Below are positions 1 through 10,745 of a stretch of 64,000 bases of DNA, one piece after another. Each line of letters begins with the position of its first letter. Positions within the stretch are counted from its first letter, which is position 1. Source of the DNA: Aphrophora alni. Its lineage: Eukaryota > Arthropoda > Insecta > Hemiptera > Aphrophoridae. The stretch covers positions 89,292,424-89,356,423 of the forward strand of contig OY740774.1 of NCBI GenBank assembly GCA_963513935.1, in the 5' to 3' direction. A program made the position numbers and the translations under genes. The notes under the pieces are model-generated. The model was not told the DNA's origin. It ran no database searches and worked only from the letters and a program-made list of their open reading frames with translations.

Positions 1-560
1 GAATTGTCAAGTGACTGGATTTCCAAGTGTCGAGACTTGCACGTGACGAAACACTAATCTGACAAAATTTGTATGTCGTGAAACTACAATTATATGACGT
101 TTTCATATACCGAATATTCCATGTGACGAAATTTTAATACGATGAAATTGTTATGTGATGAACGTTTTGTATGATGACACTTTTATGAAGCGAGTCTTCT
201 AAGTGACGGGATTTTCATCTGACGAAAATTTTTCAAATGAAGGGATTTCCAAGTGATGGAATCGTTAAGTTATTGTATTTCTAAGTGTCGGGATTTGCAT
301 CTGACGAAAAACCAATCTGACCTAATTTTTATGTGCTGGTTGTGAAACTTCCATTTTTTGACTTTTCTATATAACGAATTTTCCATGTGACGAGACTTCA
401 TTGTGACTAAACTTCCATGTGACTAGACTTCCATGTAACGAACATTTCTTGTGGCGAGGTTATTATTGATGATACTTCCTTGTGAAAAAAATTCCATTTG
501 ACGAAACTTCCATGTAAGTAATATTTCATGTGACAAAATTTCCTTTTTATTTTTATTTTT
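1..560. repeat. Degenerate short minisatellite
   Basis: A word close to 'catgtgacgaaacttc' recurs every 15-20 bases with many substitutions and length changes, for example 'catgtgacgaaatttt' and 'catctgacgaaaa'. It runs from the window edge to about 560, so the array probably continues upstream. No reading frame is preserved. This is an old, diverged simple array. Confidence 0.7.
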
Positions 561-1069
561 TAATCTTACGATATAAATTAAGACAAAACATGACGAATCT
601 TAGATACAGAATGAAGTTGGCAACACTGCAGTTGTATTCCAACAGAGAGAGATAAGGCAACATAGCTTTCACCTCATCAGTGAATGACTTATTAACATGT
701 TTTGTTTTCGATAGCTCTGCTAAATAAAGGAATATTATTTATGTTTTTGATCCATATACAAAACTCTGTTGATAGTTTAATTACTGTAGTACATTTTGTT
801 TTAAATTGAAAATAACAGCCTCAAATATTTGTATTTCCGTCCCTAAACAATGCAATGGCTGTGATTGTTCACCATTCATCAAACACAGTGCGCAGGTACA
901 CGGAAATGAAAGCTGTCGGAAGTAACAAACACAAATTCCTGTTATTTGGCTTTTCTTTGCGCTTACACTATTATTTATTGCTACATATTTCATCATTTGC
1001 TTAAATCCTACTCTTTGATATTTTCATTTCTAAAAAAAATTATTAAAAAAATACACAGTAAATGTACGT
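561..1069. other. No recognisable feature
   Basis: AT-rich sequence with only short reading frames on the minus strand. I see no coding motif or repeat that I can place. Confidence 0.5.
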
Positions 1070-1480
1070 TTCAACCTTTCTGTATAAACAGCTAAACCAA
1101 TTTGTATTTTCAATGTTCTCCACCATTTGTTGTTTAGTTCTGAACTACGGATTCGATAAATTAGTCTTAAAAAGATGGTTTTTGTTGTTGAGAACAAACC
1201 ACACATACTAGGGAAGCTGTGTAAGATCATTCCAATTTAAAGACATTTGTCGAATACTTACCTTGAGGTTGACATTGTGTTGCAGCAGTTAACAGTAATG
1301 TTGCAGAGGTAAATAATGTTATCCGCAAGAATGAGTGAGTACAGAGTTCGTTTAACAACATTTCCTCTTGTCACAGTTGGTTATCCTTCAATAAGGTTAT
1401 ACACATGCTTATTTATTTCACTTTATAGATTTCTTCACTGGTGGTATTTTCTAAAATGAGTTTTTGGATATAAATTTATT
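1070..1480 (+). repeat. Dispersed repeat, copy 1 of a direct pair
   Basis: About 400 bases match 3685-4080 in the same orientation. Shared stretches include 'gacattgtgttgcagcagtt', 'aataatgttatccgcaaga' and 'cgtttaacaacatttcctct'. Divergence looks like 15-20 percent by eye. No coding signature is visible. It may be a piece of an unclassified mobile element or an old segmental duplication. Confidence 0.75.
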
Positions 1481-2136
1481 ACTAAAGGTATTATTTATTG
1501 CTAAGTTCTATACTTTGAGCTCCTAAAATATTAGTATTATATTAAATAAAGATCTATTTTGAGTTTGATTTGCCTAACTTTATTTTATTATTTTTTTTAA
1601 AGGTTCTAGTAATTTAAAAAAAAGTTGCTTCTGACTTAATCTTAAGGCTTGTAGAACCATTACCAAGAAATTATATTTTCACTTTTTTGTCAATAACTCG
1701 ATTAGCCTTCAATTTACAAATAATAATAATAATATTAAACTCATTTTATTGTTAGTTGAAAAAGGAAACTTTTGAATCCTATAATTTTTTGTTATATCAG
1801 TGGTTTTTGAGATATTTAGATTACAAATTTTAAACGGCCGCCAATTGAAAATAATACAAACACAATCTTTATTTTTTGCACACTTACAAAAAATTACATA
1901 CAAAATGTGTATGCCAAATATAAACTCAATATCTCATCTAATTCAAAAAATGTAATATTTCTTGTGAAATTATAAAATGGCGGATAAGACTTTTTATTAT
2001 TTATTTATTAAAGTGAAACGCCCGGTTCGGATATTTATGTGGTAAGCGAAATCGAATTGAGAGGAACGAAAAAGTAAAACGAGAAGAGAAATGAAAAAGT
2101 GTAACAGAAATAAGAAATTGTTGTGTAATGATAATT
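1481..2136. other. AT-rich stretch, nothing recognised
   Basis: Homopolymer-rich intergenic sequence. No coding similarity, tandem period or structured RNA was seen. Confidence 0.5.
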
Positions 2137-2300
2137 CATGTACCAAAATAAACTAAGCAATAACTTTCTTAGTTAAAATCATTATTAATATTTCTGATGT
2201 GTTGCTCCCATGCATTAAAATAAACTAAGCAATAAATTTCCCAGTTAAAATCATCTGTTTTATTTTATGTAATGTGGTACTGCCATGTACCGAAATAAAG
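2137..2300 (+). repeat. Short tandem repeat, about 73 bp, 2.3 copies
   Basis: The phrase 'aaaataaactaagcaataa' followed by 'agttaaaatcat' occurs twice, with 'catg' starts at 2137, 2209 and 2284. That gives periods of 72 and 75 bases; the third copy is only the first part of a unit. Confidence 0.65.
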
Positions 2301-2511
2301 TTCTATAAGCGGATTGGAGCGAAAATAAATAGTAGACGTGAAAAATCTCACTGACACCGCTGGGCACAAACACCGACTTACCTAAAATTTCTAGCTGTAG
2401 TAAATGTTTATACGTGTGTATTTATGAGAAAGTTTCTTCTTCTTCTCCTTCTCTTACGAAGATCACTTCTAGCTTGTGAAGGGGCTTACGGAATTGTAAG
2501 GAAATCTGAAA

Positions 2512-2667
2512 TGGAGATTATGTGTTCAGCATCTAGTAACAGCAGAACACATACTTCGAAAATATGAAACGTTAGGACTTGGAAGACAACTGATCTTCGG
2601 ACTAGATCCGACAAGCAACCTAGCTAGGAAAATTCTGACCTTAACCAAGAGAATAGACATAATTTAG
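2512..2667 (+). pseudogene. Non-LTR retrotransposon ORF2 C-terminal remnant
   Basis: Frame 1 from 2512 reads WRLCVQHLVTAEHIL, then RKYETLGLGRQLIFG, and ends at a stop at 2665. This is the cysteine/histidine tail that follows reverse transcriptase and RNase H in many jockey- or R1-like non-LTR elements (C-x8-H-x4-C; typical wording ETAEHILCECEAL). The last cysteine is tyrosine here, and no long frame continues upstream, so it is dead. The same tail occurs on the minus strand at 10541-10745, with the intact Cys/His set, and a related one at 41920-42128. The family assignment rests on the motif and on the two extra copies. Confidence 0.65.
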
Positions 2668-2948
2668 GAATTTATGTTACATGTAGTTAGGAATTTAAGA
2701 AGTACACAAAACAAAAAGTCTTTCAGGCGGAAGTGTCTAATAAAAAAAGGGGTTACGTAACAGTTTTTTTTATGTAAGGAATTCGATCCCGAAGCTTGTT
2801 AAAGTTTTTCAGAAACACTCTGTATATGAAGAAGTAAACATATAAAAAATTACCATAGTACGAAATATTAATCATTCCTGACAGTTATAAATAAATAATA
2901 CAGGAAAGTAACTGACAGTGACTGGTTTCTTTTCTATCTCTATCTTGT

Positions 2949-3152
2949 TTGCGAGAGGAGAGAAGGATGTTACGAACTTACCCTAATACTCCCGAAGAGC
3001 TCCGGAAAGTCATCGCCATATTCATTTATCTCGGCATACATTTTAAATCTGGTATCTACGGAAATAAGAAATCTTGCGGTTACATCATTCTGAGAAGTTT
3101 GTGCAGTAGAAATTCCCACAAAAAATTAACTCATTTTGAAAAATTTCTTTAA
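2949..3152 (+). pseudogene. Short frame, possible piggyBac-like transposase fragment
   Basis: A 67-codon frame contains NTPEELRKVIAIFIYLGIHF. This resembles the 'T-x-E-E-L-R-x-F-x-G-x-L-x-x-G' start of piggyBac-type transposase domains, but the match is short, none of the catalytic aspartates is present and no TTAA-flanked ends were found. It could equally be a chance frame. Confidence 0.25.
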
Positions 3153-3684
3153 CGTGAGAACATGAGCTTTTAGGTTAAGGTTTTTCCAAAATTGATTGGT
3201 TATGCCACGTTAACAGTGGGCGTGGTTATGACTCTACCAATTAGAAGTTCTATTGTTTATTTATTTATTCAACGAGTTCGACAATTCGTCAAGATGGCTT
3301 TTGCAATTCATTTTAGAACAAAAAAATCACTACAGCTAAATGTGAATACCGCAATTATTTTATTGTCATCCTTTTGATTTTCAGATGTAAAGTTACTGAT
3401 TTCACTTCAATCAGACAAATTGCTGCCAATACTTCAATTCAGGTGATTGCGTCGACACAACGTATTTGTTCTCCGCCGTGAGTTTCTGTCTTCATTCTTT
3501 CTGTACATTCTGAAATTTCAGAAAATAAAATTGTCGTAAATTTTATTAGAATCCTGAATCTGTAGCTTAAGTGTTGGACAGTTGTGCACGCTTAAAATTG
3601 TGATGGTATGTTTACCTTTCAAATTTTTTAAAACATATTTTAAAATAATAATTAGTGCCGGACGTTGAAATATAAGTTACAAAC

Positions 3685-4080
3685 TTTCAGTTTAAACAGA
3701 TAAACCAATTTATATATTGGCATTTCAATGTTTTCTTCCAGTTCTGGATTACGAATCGAATAAAATTGGTCTTTTTTAGTTGCGCTGATGAGAACAGACC
3801 TTACATACATTGGGGGAGATAAACATTGTCGAATACTTACCTCGAGGTTGACATTGTGTTGCAGCAGTTAACAATAACGTTGAAGAGGTAAATAATGTTA
3901 TCCGCAAGACTGGGTGAGGACAGGGTTCGTTTAACAACATTTCCTCTTCTCACAGTTTGTTATCCTTCATGGTTAATACACATTCTGATTTATTTCACTT
4001 CACAGCATTCTTCTCTGTTGTCATTTCCTAAAGGGAATATAAATAATTAAGTCTAGGATATACATTTATTACTAATGCTC
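3685..4080 (+). repeat. Dispersed repeat, copy 2 of a direct pair
   Basis: Direct-orientation partner of 1070-1480. It carries the same 'gacattgtgttgcagcagtt' and 'cgtttaacaacatttcctct' stretches with scattered substitutions and a small deletion after 'gttatccttca'. Confidence 0.75.
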
Positions 4081-4173
4081 AATATTTTTTTCTTCAGAAA
4101 ATAAGAAAATGGTCCTTACACTTGTTGGTATTTTTTTTACTCATATTTATCCATTCAGATATTTGTTATCATT

Positions 4174-4175
<2 letters not shown>

Positions 4176-4239
<64 letters not shown>
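4176..4239. repeat. (TA)n microsatellite, 64 bp
   Basis: An uninterrupted TA dinucleotide tract abutting the left end of the foldback element. The 5497 solo arm is also preceded by a short TATATATA run, so TA runs seem to be either the target or a by-product of this family. Confidence 0.95.
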
Positions 4240-4241
<2 letters not shown>

Positions 4242-5021
4242 TGTCCAAGTGTCCTAAAAGTCCCACCCTCCCTATTATTATTTTTTTTATTAATGGAAAT
4301 AGACAGATTTGCTTTGGGGAAAGTTTAGATAACCAAAGGAGGAGTTTTTTAAGTATCAATATTTTTAACCCTTACCTCCAAAATGGGGTAGTTTGGGGGT
4401 AAGTCAAGAATTTTAAATAGCAACCCCTATTGAGTGATACCTCATTTTAAAGGCCTTTTAAAAATAAGAATAATGACGTAAACTAGAGGTCTCTAAGTTC
4501 ACCCTATCCAACATAGCGATCAATCGAATTGTGAATGTTAACCTACAAACTCTGGTTGTTTTTATTAATTACAAACTGCTCTATGTAGGTAAAATGATGG
4601 TAAGAGCCTTGCCTTGTTTTTTTAGCTCAGATTAAGTTCTCGAAATTGCTACTATTTACTTCTTGGCAGATATAGATTCTGGACTCAAAAGCATGTTGTA
4701 CTTTCGTAACAATTCCGGTGTAATATTAACGTAAAATTCACAATTAGATTGGTCGCTATGTTGGGTAGGATGAACTTAGAGACCTCTAGTTTGCGCCATT
4801 ATTCTTATAATTTAAAAGGCCTTTAAAATGAGGTATCAACCAATAGGGATTGCTATTTAAAATTCTTGACTTACCCCCAAACTACCCCATTTTGGGGGTA
4901 AGGGTTGAAAATGGTGATACTTCAAAAAACTCCTCCTTTCGTTATCTAAACTTTCCCCAAAGCAAATCTGTCTATTTCCATTAATAAAAATAATAATAGG
5001 GGGGGCTTTTAGGACACTTGG
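4240..5021. mobile_element. Foldback element with about 290 bp inverted arms
   Basis: The left arm (4240-4530) starts 'ggtgtccaagtgtcctaaaa' and the right arm (about 4736-5021) is its reverse complement, ending 'ttttaggacacttgg'. Shared internal landmarks include 'agacagatttgctttgggga', 'ggtagtttgggggtaagtc' and 'gacctctagttt'. A unique spacer of about 200 bases separates the arms. It has no coding capacity. TATA flanks both ends, suggesting insertion at TA. The nearly intact long arms point to a non-autonomous DNA transposon or foldback; the superfamily is not recognised. Confidence 0.85.
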
Positions 5022-5184
5022 TATATGTATGTATGTATAAAAAATACACGACGTTTAAAGGGTATTTACCAACACTTATTTTCAAGTAAAAAAATCGATA
5101 GAAACATAAACCTAGAGTGTAACCAAATATTTAATTAAAAACTTACTTTTTAAGGTAGTAAATTGATAAATATTTATTTTCAAA

Positions 5185-5450
5185 AAAATACGAAAATTAT
5201 CCTTACATTTACTGGGACTCATTTTACTGATATTTATTCATTCAGAGATTTGCTATCATTTGTAAATATGTAAAACGACGTTTTGAGGGTATTTACCAAC
5301 ACTAATTTTCAAGTATAAAAAACCTATAGAAACGTAAGAATATATTAAGACTATAGGACTAAATTTATGTGTAACCAAATATCTGATTATAAACTTAGTT
5401 ATTTAAGGAAGTAATTTGATAAATTTTTGTTTTAAAATTTTGTTTTAAAT
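5185..5450 (+). repeat. Local duplication copy 2 (empty site)
   Basis: Diverged copy of the sequence flanking the foldback element. Around 5255-5285 it reads through 'catttgtaaatatgtaaaacgacg' territory without any insertion, giving a paralogous empty site for the element at 4240-5021. Confidence 0.7.
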
Positions 5451-5496
5451 GTAATAGTGGTATAAGTTCTTAAAAATGTTATACATTTAATATATA

Positions 5497-5790
5497 TAGG
5501 TGTCCAAGTGTCCTAAAAGTCCAACCCTCCCTATTATTATTTTTTATTAATAGAAATAGACAGATTTGCTTTGGGGAAAGTTTAGATAACCAAAGGAGGA
5601 GTTTTTTAAGTATCAATATTTTTAACCCTTACGTCCAAAATGGGGTAGTTTGGGGGTAAGTCAAGAATTTTAAATAGCAACCCCTATTGAGTGATACCTC
5701 ATTTTAAAGGCCTTTTAAAAATAAGAATAATGACGTAAACTAGAGGTCTCTAAGTTCACCCTATCCAACATAGCGACCAATCGAATTTGT
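5497..5790 (+). mobile_element. Solo arm of the foldback family
   Basis: Nearly identical to the left arm 4240-4530, from 'ggtgtccaagtgtcctaaaa' through 'ccaacatagcgaccaatcga', with only a few changes. No inverted partner follows within the next kilobase, so it is a half element or a recombination product. Confidence 0.85.
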
Positions 5791-7320
5791 TAGAGCGTAT
5801 TTTTTTGGAAAATTTTGAGAACAAGAATAAGTGTTATAAACTTATGCTGTCTGTAAAACAAATTCATGTAACGTGGATTTTATGATTCATGCTACCATCT
5901 TTAAGATAAATGACCTTTAAACTTATAGATCGGACAATAGCAAAGAGTCTGTCTTTACGTGACCAATATATTTACGAAACCCTTTTATGTCTTATTATTC
6001 ATTAACGTGAACCATTCTACACAAAGATCTTAATTTCGTAAACGTTAAACTAGCACAGTATTTTCTGTATTTTGACGTGTATCGAAAAACTTAATGAAAG
6101 ATGTTTAATTGAAGTACTAGGAGGTTTTGTCATACGATCGTCCTTTAGCACTTGTGACATCCTTATCTTCTGCAGGCTCCTCGTAGTATGCCCGAAGTTC
6201 TCTTCTACAAGCTCAGTCGATACAATACAGGATGTTGAAAAAGAAAGGCGCGCTAGAAATTACTAAGCTTCGGAAAATTTGGCTGTCCACGTTGTAATTT
6301 TCTATTCTCTTATGCCAAATTCTTTTATTCCATTACTTTTAAGTTAATTTGTTAATTTTATGAACTTCTAAACTCTTTCTGGATTTTCTATAATTTGGTG
6401 TAACCAGTGTGTGTGAGAGCGCGCGCGAGCGTGCGTACGTATGCGCTCGCGTGTTTTTGTGTATAATACTATATTATTTATACAAAGATGAAGGATATGG
6501 TTTTGAAAGTTTACATTCACATTTGAATCTAATTCAAGATTCCCGTTATTTCTTGAACAGAATTTCCACCCTCACTGGTAATCTGGAATATTAAATGTAT
6601 GCTCTATTGGTTTGGAAGTGAACTGTGCAGATATCGATACTGTATTATAAACAGAAATATAATATTATATAAACTCAATATGCACAGATAAAAGGTAATT
6701 TAAAAAAAAAGTTTCTAAAAAACAAACCCTCTTTTTGAGAAACTGCATGTATTAATCAAAAACCTTCAACGAGTTAAATCTCAATGGCTGAAAATTTGAT
6801 ATCCTATTCTTTCTAACTAAGGAATTTAAGGCAATTGTTGTACAAACAATTATCAAGTATGACAACAAGTTCAAAATAAGATGATCGGTGCATAAAATGA
6901 CTATGTCTACACCGAAAAATAATATATAATGCAACTGGACGGTAGTAATTATGATTTACTTGTTGCGTCTTTTTATATAAAGATATTATTATTACTTTTA
7001 CAGTATATTGGATGTTTTACTTTAATCAAACTTGAATTTATTAATCAAGTAAGATTTGGCACAATATTTACATTTATATTTTTAATAGACTAATAAAAGA
7101 TGTCATTTCAATAAACCCCGGAGTCTTCCTATATTTTAATGTCTGTATTATTTTTAAAATTTCATTATCAGTATTTGTATACAAGTAAAGGGAAGGAGAA
7201 CATGGAGTTTAAGTAAACATAATACGAAACAATTTATCATTGATAGAAATATCTTTAACATTATAGCGTATGTGAAATAAACTATATGTAACTGTATGTA
7301 AACTTAACTCACTGTTAAGT
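5791..7320. other. Intergenic stretch with one alternating purine/pyrimidine patch
   Basis: No coding similarity seen. At about 6405-6455 the sequence is dominated by alternating GT/GC/GA steps ('gagagcgcgcgcgagcgtgc'), unlike the AT-rich surroundings. Only short frames elsewhere. Confidence 0.5.
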
Positions 7321-7324
7321 AAAA

Positions 7325-8156
7325 AAACTTACGTCACTTCAGTCCATATTATCTGATGAAGGCCCAGTAATTTATGCAACAAGAAATTTAGTACCTTTCT
7401 TGTGTTTATTTGTAAATGTTTACAACTGTTTTCCCCCTTCAAATGACTACATTAAATAAAAAACTTGCTTCCCTCCAGTCTAAATTAATCGATGAAGGCC
7501 TAGTAATGTATGCCAATAAGAAATTTAGTAACTTTGTTGTGTTTATTTGTAAATGTTTACATCTGTTTTTTTCTTCAAATGGCTACATATTTAAAATAGA
7601 AAATTGCTTCTCTCCAGTCTAATATATCTGATTAAGGCCCAGTAATGTATTCCAATAAGAAATTTAGTACCTTTCTTGTGTTTATTTGTAAATGTGTACA
7701 ACTGTATTTTTCCCCTTCAAATGACTACATAATATTACATAAAAAACTTGCTTCCCTCCAGTCTAAATTAATCGATGAAGGCCTAGTAATGTATGCCAAT
7801 AAGAAATTTAGTACCTTTGTTGTGTTTATTTGTAAATGTTTACAACTGTTTTTTTCCTTCAAATGATTATATATTTAAAATAGAAAATGTCTTCCTTGCA
7901 GTTTAATATATCTGATGAAGGCCTAGTAATGTATTCCAATAAGAAATTTAGTACCTTTCTTGTGTTTATTTGTTAGTGTGTACAACTGTATTTTCCCCCT
8001 TCAAATGACTACATATATTACATAAAAAACTTGCTTCCCTCCAGTCTAAATTAATCGATGAAGGCCCAGTAATGTATTCCAATAAGAAATTTAGTATCTT
8101 TCTTGTGTTTATTTAAATGTTTACTGTTATATTTTCTTTTGAAATCAATATAATTT
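7325..8156 (+). repeat. 141 bp satellite with a 282 bp higher-order unit
   Basis: Six units start near 7330, 7465, 7605, 7747, 7888 and 8030, each carrying 'gatgaaggcc-agtaatgtat', 'aagaaatttagtacctttct' and 'tgtgtttatttgtaaatgt'. Units 2 and 4 are alike ('attaatcgatgaaggcct', 'tatgccaataag'), as are units 3 and 5 ('aatatatctgat', 'tattccaataag'), giving an alternating A-B order. Short frames through the array are by-products of the repeat. Confidence 0.85.
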
Positions 8157-8450
8157 ACAGGGTGAGTTTAAATTCTTCCCCATACCTTTTTTATATGGTT
8201 TTAATTAGAAAATTGAAACTCTTCATATCTACAATGGATATAAACACTCCAGTCTTGATGCTCTCAATGACTGTCCAACTCCAATGGGGGACGTCCCACA
8301 GGAAATCAGAAGAAAATCTTAAATAAGAACGTATGTCGATATGTGCATCAAATTAAAAGTAGTTGTTAGTAGAGTACAGTGCCAAAAACCGGATCTCAAA
8401 AGGTTCATCCTATCGAAAATTACGGGGCCTTTAAAGTTGACAAAAGAGTA
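8157..8450. mobile_element. Unclassified insertion inside the 141 bp satellite
   Basis: The satellite stops at 8156 and resumes near 8451. The insert begins 'agggtgagtttaaattcttc' and includes 'gggggacgtcccacagg'. An 'acaggg' start is common for insect mobile-element ends, but I cannot name the family and see no clear target-site duplication. Confidence 0.45.
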
Positions 8451-8695
8451 CGTGCTTGTTCCCGTCTTAATTATCTGATGAAGGCCCAGTAGGATATACC
8501 AATATGAAATTTAGTACCTTTCTTGTGTTTACCTATAAATGTGTACAGTTAATTTTTCTTTTGGAATCAATATATACATTATATAAGAAACTTGTTTCGC
8601 TCCCGTCTGTATCATTTGATGTAGGCCCAGTAATGTATTTCATTAAGAAATTAGTATCTTTCTTGTGTTTATCTCTAAATGTGACAGAAATTAAA
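8451..8695 (+). repeat. Two diverged units of the 141 bp satellite
   Basis: Continuation of the 7325 array after the insertion, with units near 8455 and 8590. They keep 'tctgatgaaggcccagta' and 'ttagtacctttcttgtgttt' but are clearly more diverged than the central units, as expected at an array edge. Confidence 0.75.
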
Positions 8696-8979
8696 TAATC
8701 AATTACAATGTGAATGTCTACACTCTTATATGAAACTTTGCAGACTTTTTCTGGAAGAATACTTATTGTGGATATAAATAAGAATTTCCCCTTACAAAAC
8801 CATTTGTCTTTGTGATAGTGACAAAGTGAAGTGCTATTGGGTAATAAATTGATAACCTTTTTTCACATCATATGTCCGTATATATTTTCTATGAACTTGT
8901 GTCGTTTCTGCTTAAGGTTATACAGGAAAATTTTAATCATTACAATTTAACAATGAACATTTTCAATCACAACAAATTA

Positions 8980-10080
8980 CATAATAAATGGTGTTAAATC
9001 AGTGCACAAACATACTCACTCACACATCCCCATGGCCAAATTTAATAAGTGATCCTAATTTTATCGTTACCAAAAATATTAGTTTGATAGTAGTCAATCA
9101 AAAAGTGAAAGTGATTCGTGAGCGCCATTGTTGAATAAATTATTTATATATTTAAATAAGTTTCCAAACATTTTCACTTATGCGTGAATGTATTTGATTA
9201 AATTGAGTTTTAATGGAGGCTGTTGAAGTTAGTTTTTTTGCCTATTATTCTTTAAATGTGATGTGTTTTTAGTTTTGCACAAAGTTATGAGTCTTTATTC
9301 TTCATACTTCAATAAATACTTCAATGTGAATGAAAACGGTAAAGTTGATATTGAGAAAGTTGGTATTTTATATTTTATAACAGCTTCATGGCCTATACTC
9401 TTTATTATTATTATTTTTATTATTTTTACAGAGAAATCACGAATCGGAATTTTTGTGTGATGGCAACAAATATGTTTTACTTGGGTTCTTTAATGCTACA
9501 CTTGTGCAAAATTTGATAAAATTTAAATTTGTTTGAGTTGATTTTGAAAATTTGGATTTTTTAACAGCCCCTTGGCTGATTTTTTGTTTTTTATCATCAA
9601 CTCACTAATCGAAATTTTTGTGTGATGGATCCAATATGTTTTGTTTGGGTCCTTTAAGGTTAAACTTGTACAAAATTTGTAAACAATTGTTAGAATTGAG
9701 AAATAGGGTATTATAACAGCAACATGGGTGATTTTAATGTTTTTTTTACTGAGAAAAGAGAAATTTCGGATCGGAATTTTTGAGAAATGACGATCAAACG
9801 ATTTGTTTGGATCCTTTGAGGCTACACACATTCCAAATTTTATAAAAAATGGTAGTTTTTATTTTATGTTTTTTTCATAAGGCTAAATAAACCCAAATAC
9901 TAAATTTGATTTAAATAGGATCAACGCTTTTCGCATATAGAGGACTCCATATACGACAGAAGACCAGTCAAACATCATTCCAACAATCGATTTTTAACTC
10001 TGTAGACCTCAAAAGGAAAATATCTGTAAAATTTAACTTCCATATTTTAACCTATCTCACGACTTCATCTATATTACGTA
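8980..10080 (+). repeat. Family A dispersed repeat, with internal tandem units
   Basis: Opens with 'gcacaaacatactcactcac' and closes with a 'gaagacc-agtcaaacatcattcc' and 'gacctcaaaagg' segment, both found in the other family A copies. Between 9263 and 9840 a unit of about 170 bases recurs: 'aaaatttgataaaat', a 'ttataacagc-cc-tggctgat' segment, 'atcggaatttttg' and 'gtttgggtcctt'. It is non-coding; the short frame at 9523-9831 runs across repeat units. The family is unclassified. Confidence 0.65.
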
Positions 10081-10540
10081 CTTGAGATACAAATACGTTT
10101 GTAACGAAAACTGTGGAAGATTAATAACAACTGAGAGTGATGTTATTGTTTCGCTTACTATAGTGTTTAAAAAAAAAAAATCTCATTTTAAATTAGTTTA
10201 AAAAAGTCTGTTTTTTTCTACAAATTAATTTTTTCAGAGTTTAGTGCAATTTCTGAGAAAAATAAATGCTTATTATGGAAAAAAAATGGTAAAAGTTTTC
10301 CACCAGTACGACAATAAGTAACTGCAACAATGACATCTACTGCAAGCTCTTTGGAATCTCTCAGAGTTTCTATAGATTTGTGTGCTTAACAAATGTTTAA
10401 TGTAGATAACTATTTTGAAATACACTGTATTAATAGATTTGCACTGGGTCGCTGTATATATTATAATTATGGAAGAAGCTGGCTTACCTCCTAGGCACTT
10501 CAGCCTTTTTTGTACTTATTCTTCTTGACTAGCTTTTTCT
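10081..10540. other. No recognisable feature
   Basis: AT-rich sequence with no repeat or coding similarity that I can identify. Confidence 0.45.
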
Positions 10541-10745
10541 ACGCCCTTGATTAAGGAAGGATTTTCCCAGCCAGGTTGCTTGTTGCTAGGTAACATCTGG
10601 GCCGAAGATCAGTTGTCTTCTACGTCGTAATACTTCGCACTTTAGAAGTATATGTTCGGCATTCTTTACATGCTGGTTGCATAGTCTGTATTTCAGGTTT
10701 CATTTGAATAATCCAATGGTATTAAAATGCTTCTTCTGGTCGCCG
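10541..10745 (-). pseudogene. Non-LTR retrotransposon ORF2 C-terminal remnant
   Basis: On the minus strand this reads (from about 10745 downward) HFNTIGLF, a stop, NLKYRLCNQHVKNAEHILL, then KCEVLRRRRQLIFGPDVT. C-x8-H-x4-C is intact here, and the preceding 'N-x-I-G-L' fits the usual 'LNxHLHxIGL' lead-in of non-LTR ORF2 tails. An in-frame stop and loss of everything upstream make it dead. It is the same family as 2512-2667, since both share the tail (R/L)-R-Q-L-I-F-G-x-D, and that agreement is the strongest evidence for both calls. Confidence 0.65.

Larger units (their letters stand above)
4085..5180 (+). repeat. Local duplication copy 1, split by a foldback element
   Basis: The flanks 4085-4175 and about 5026-5180 are together homologous to the uninterrupted segment 5185-5450: 'tttgttatcatttgta' on the left and 'gggtatttaccaacact' on the right are adjacent in the other copy. 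The (TA)n tract and the foldback element therefore lie inside this copy and were gained after the duplication, or lost cleanly from the other copy. Confidence 0.75.

Noticed and set aside
4122..4359. Frames rich in Tyr-Ile on both strands
   Set aside because: Translation of the (TA)n tract.
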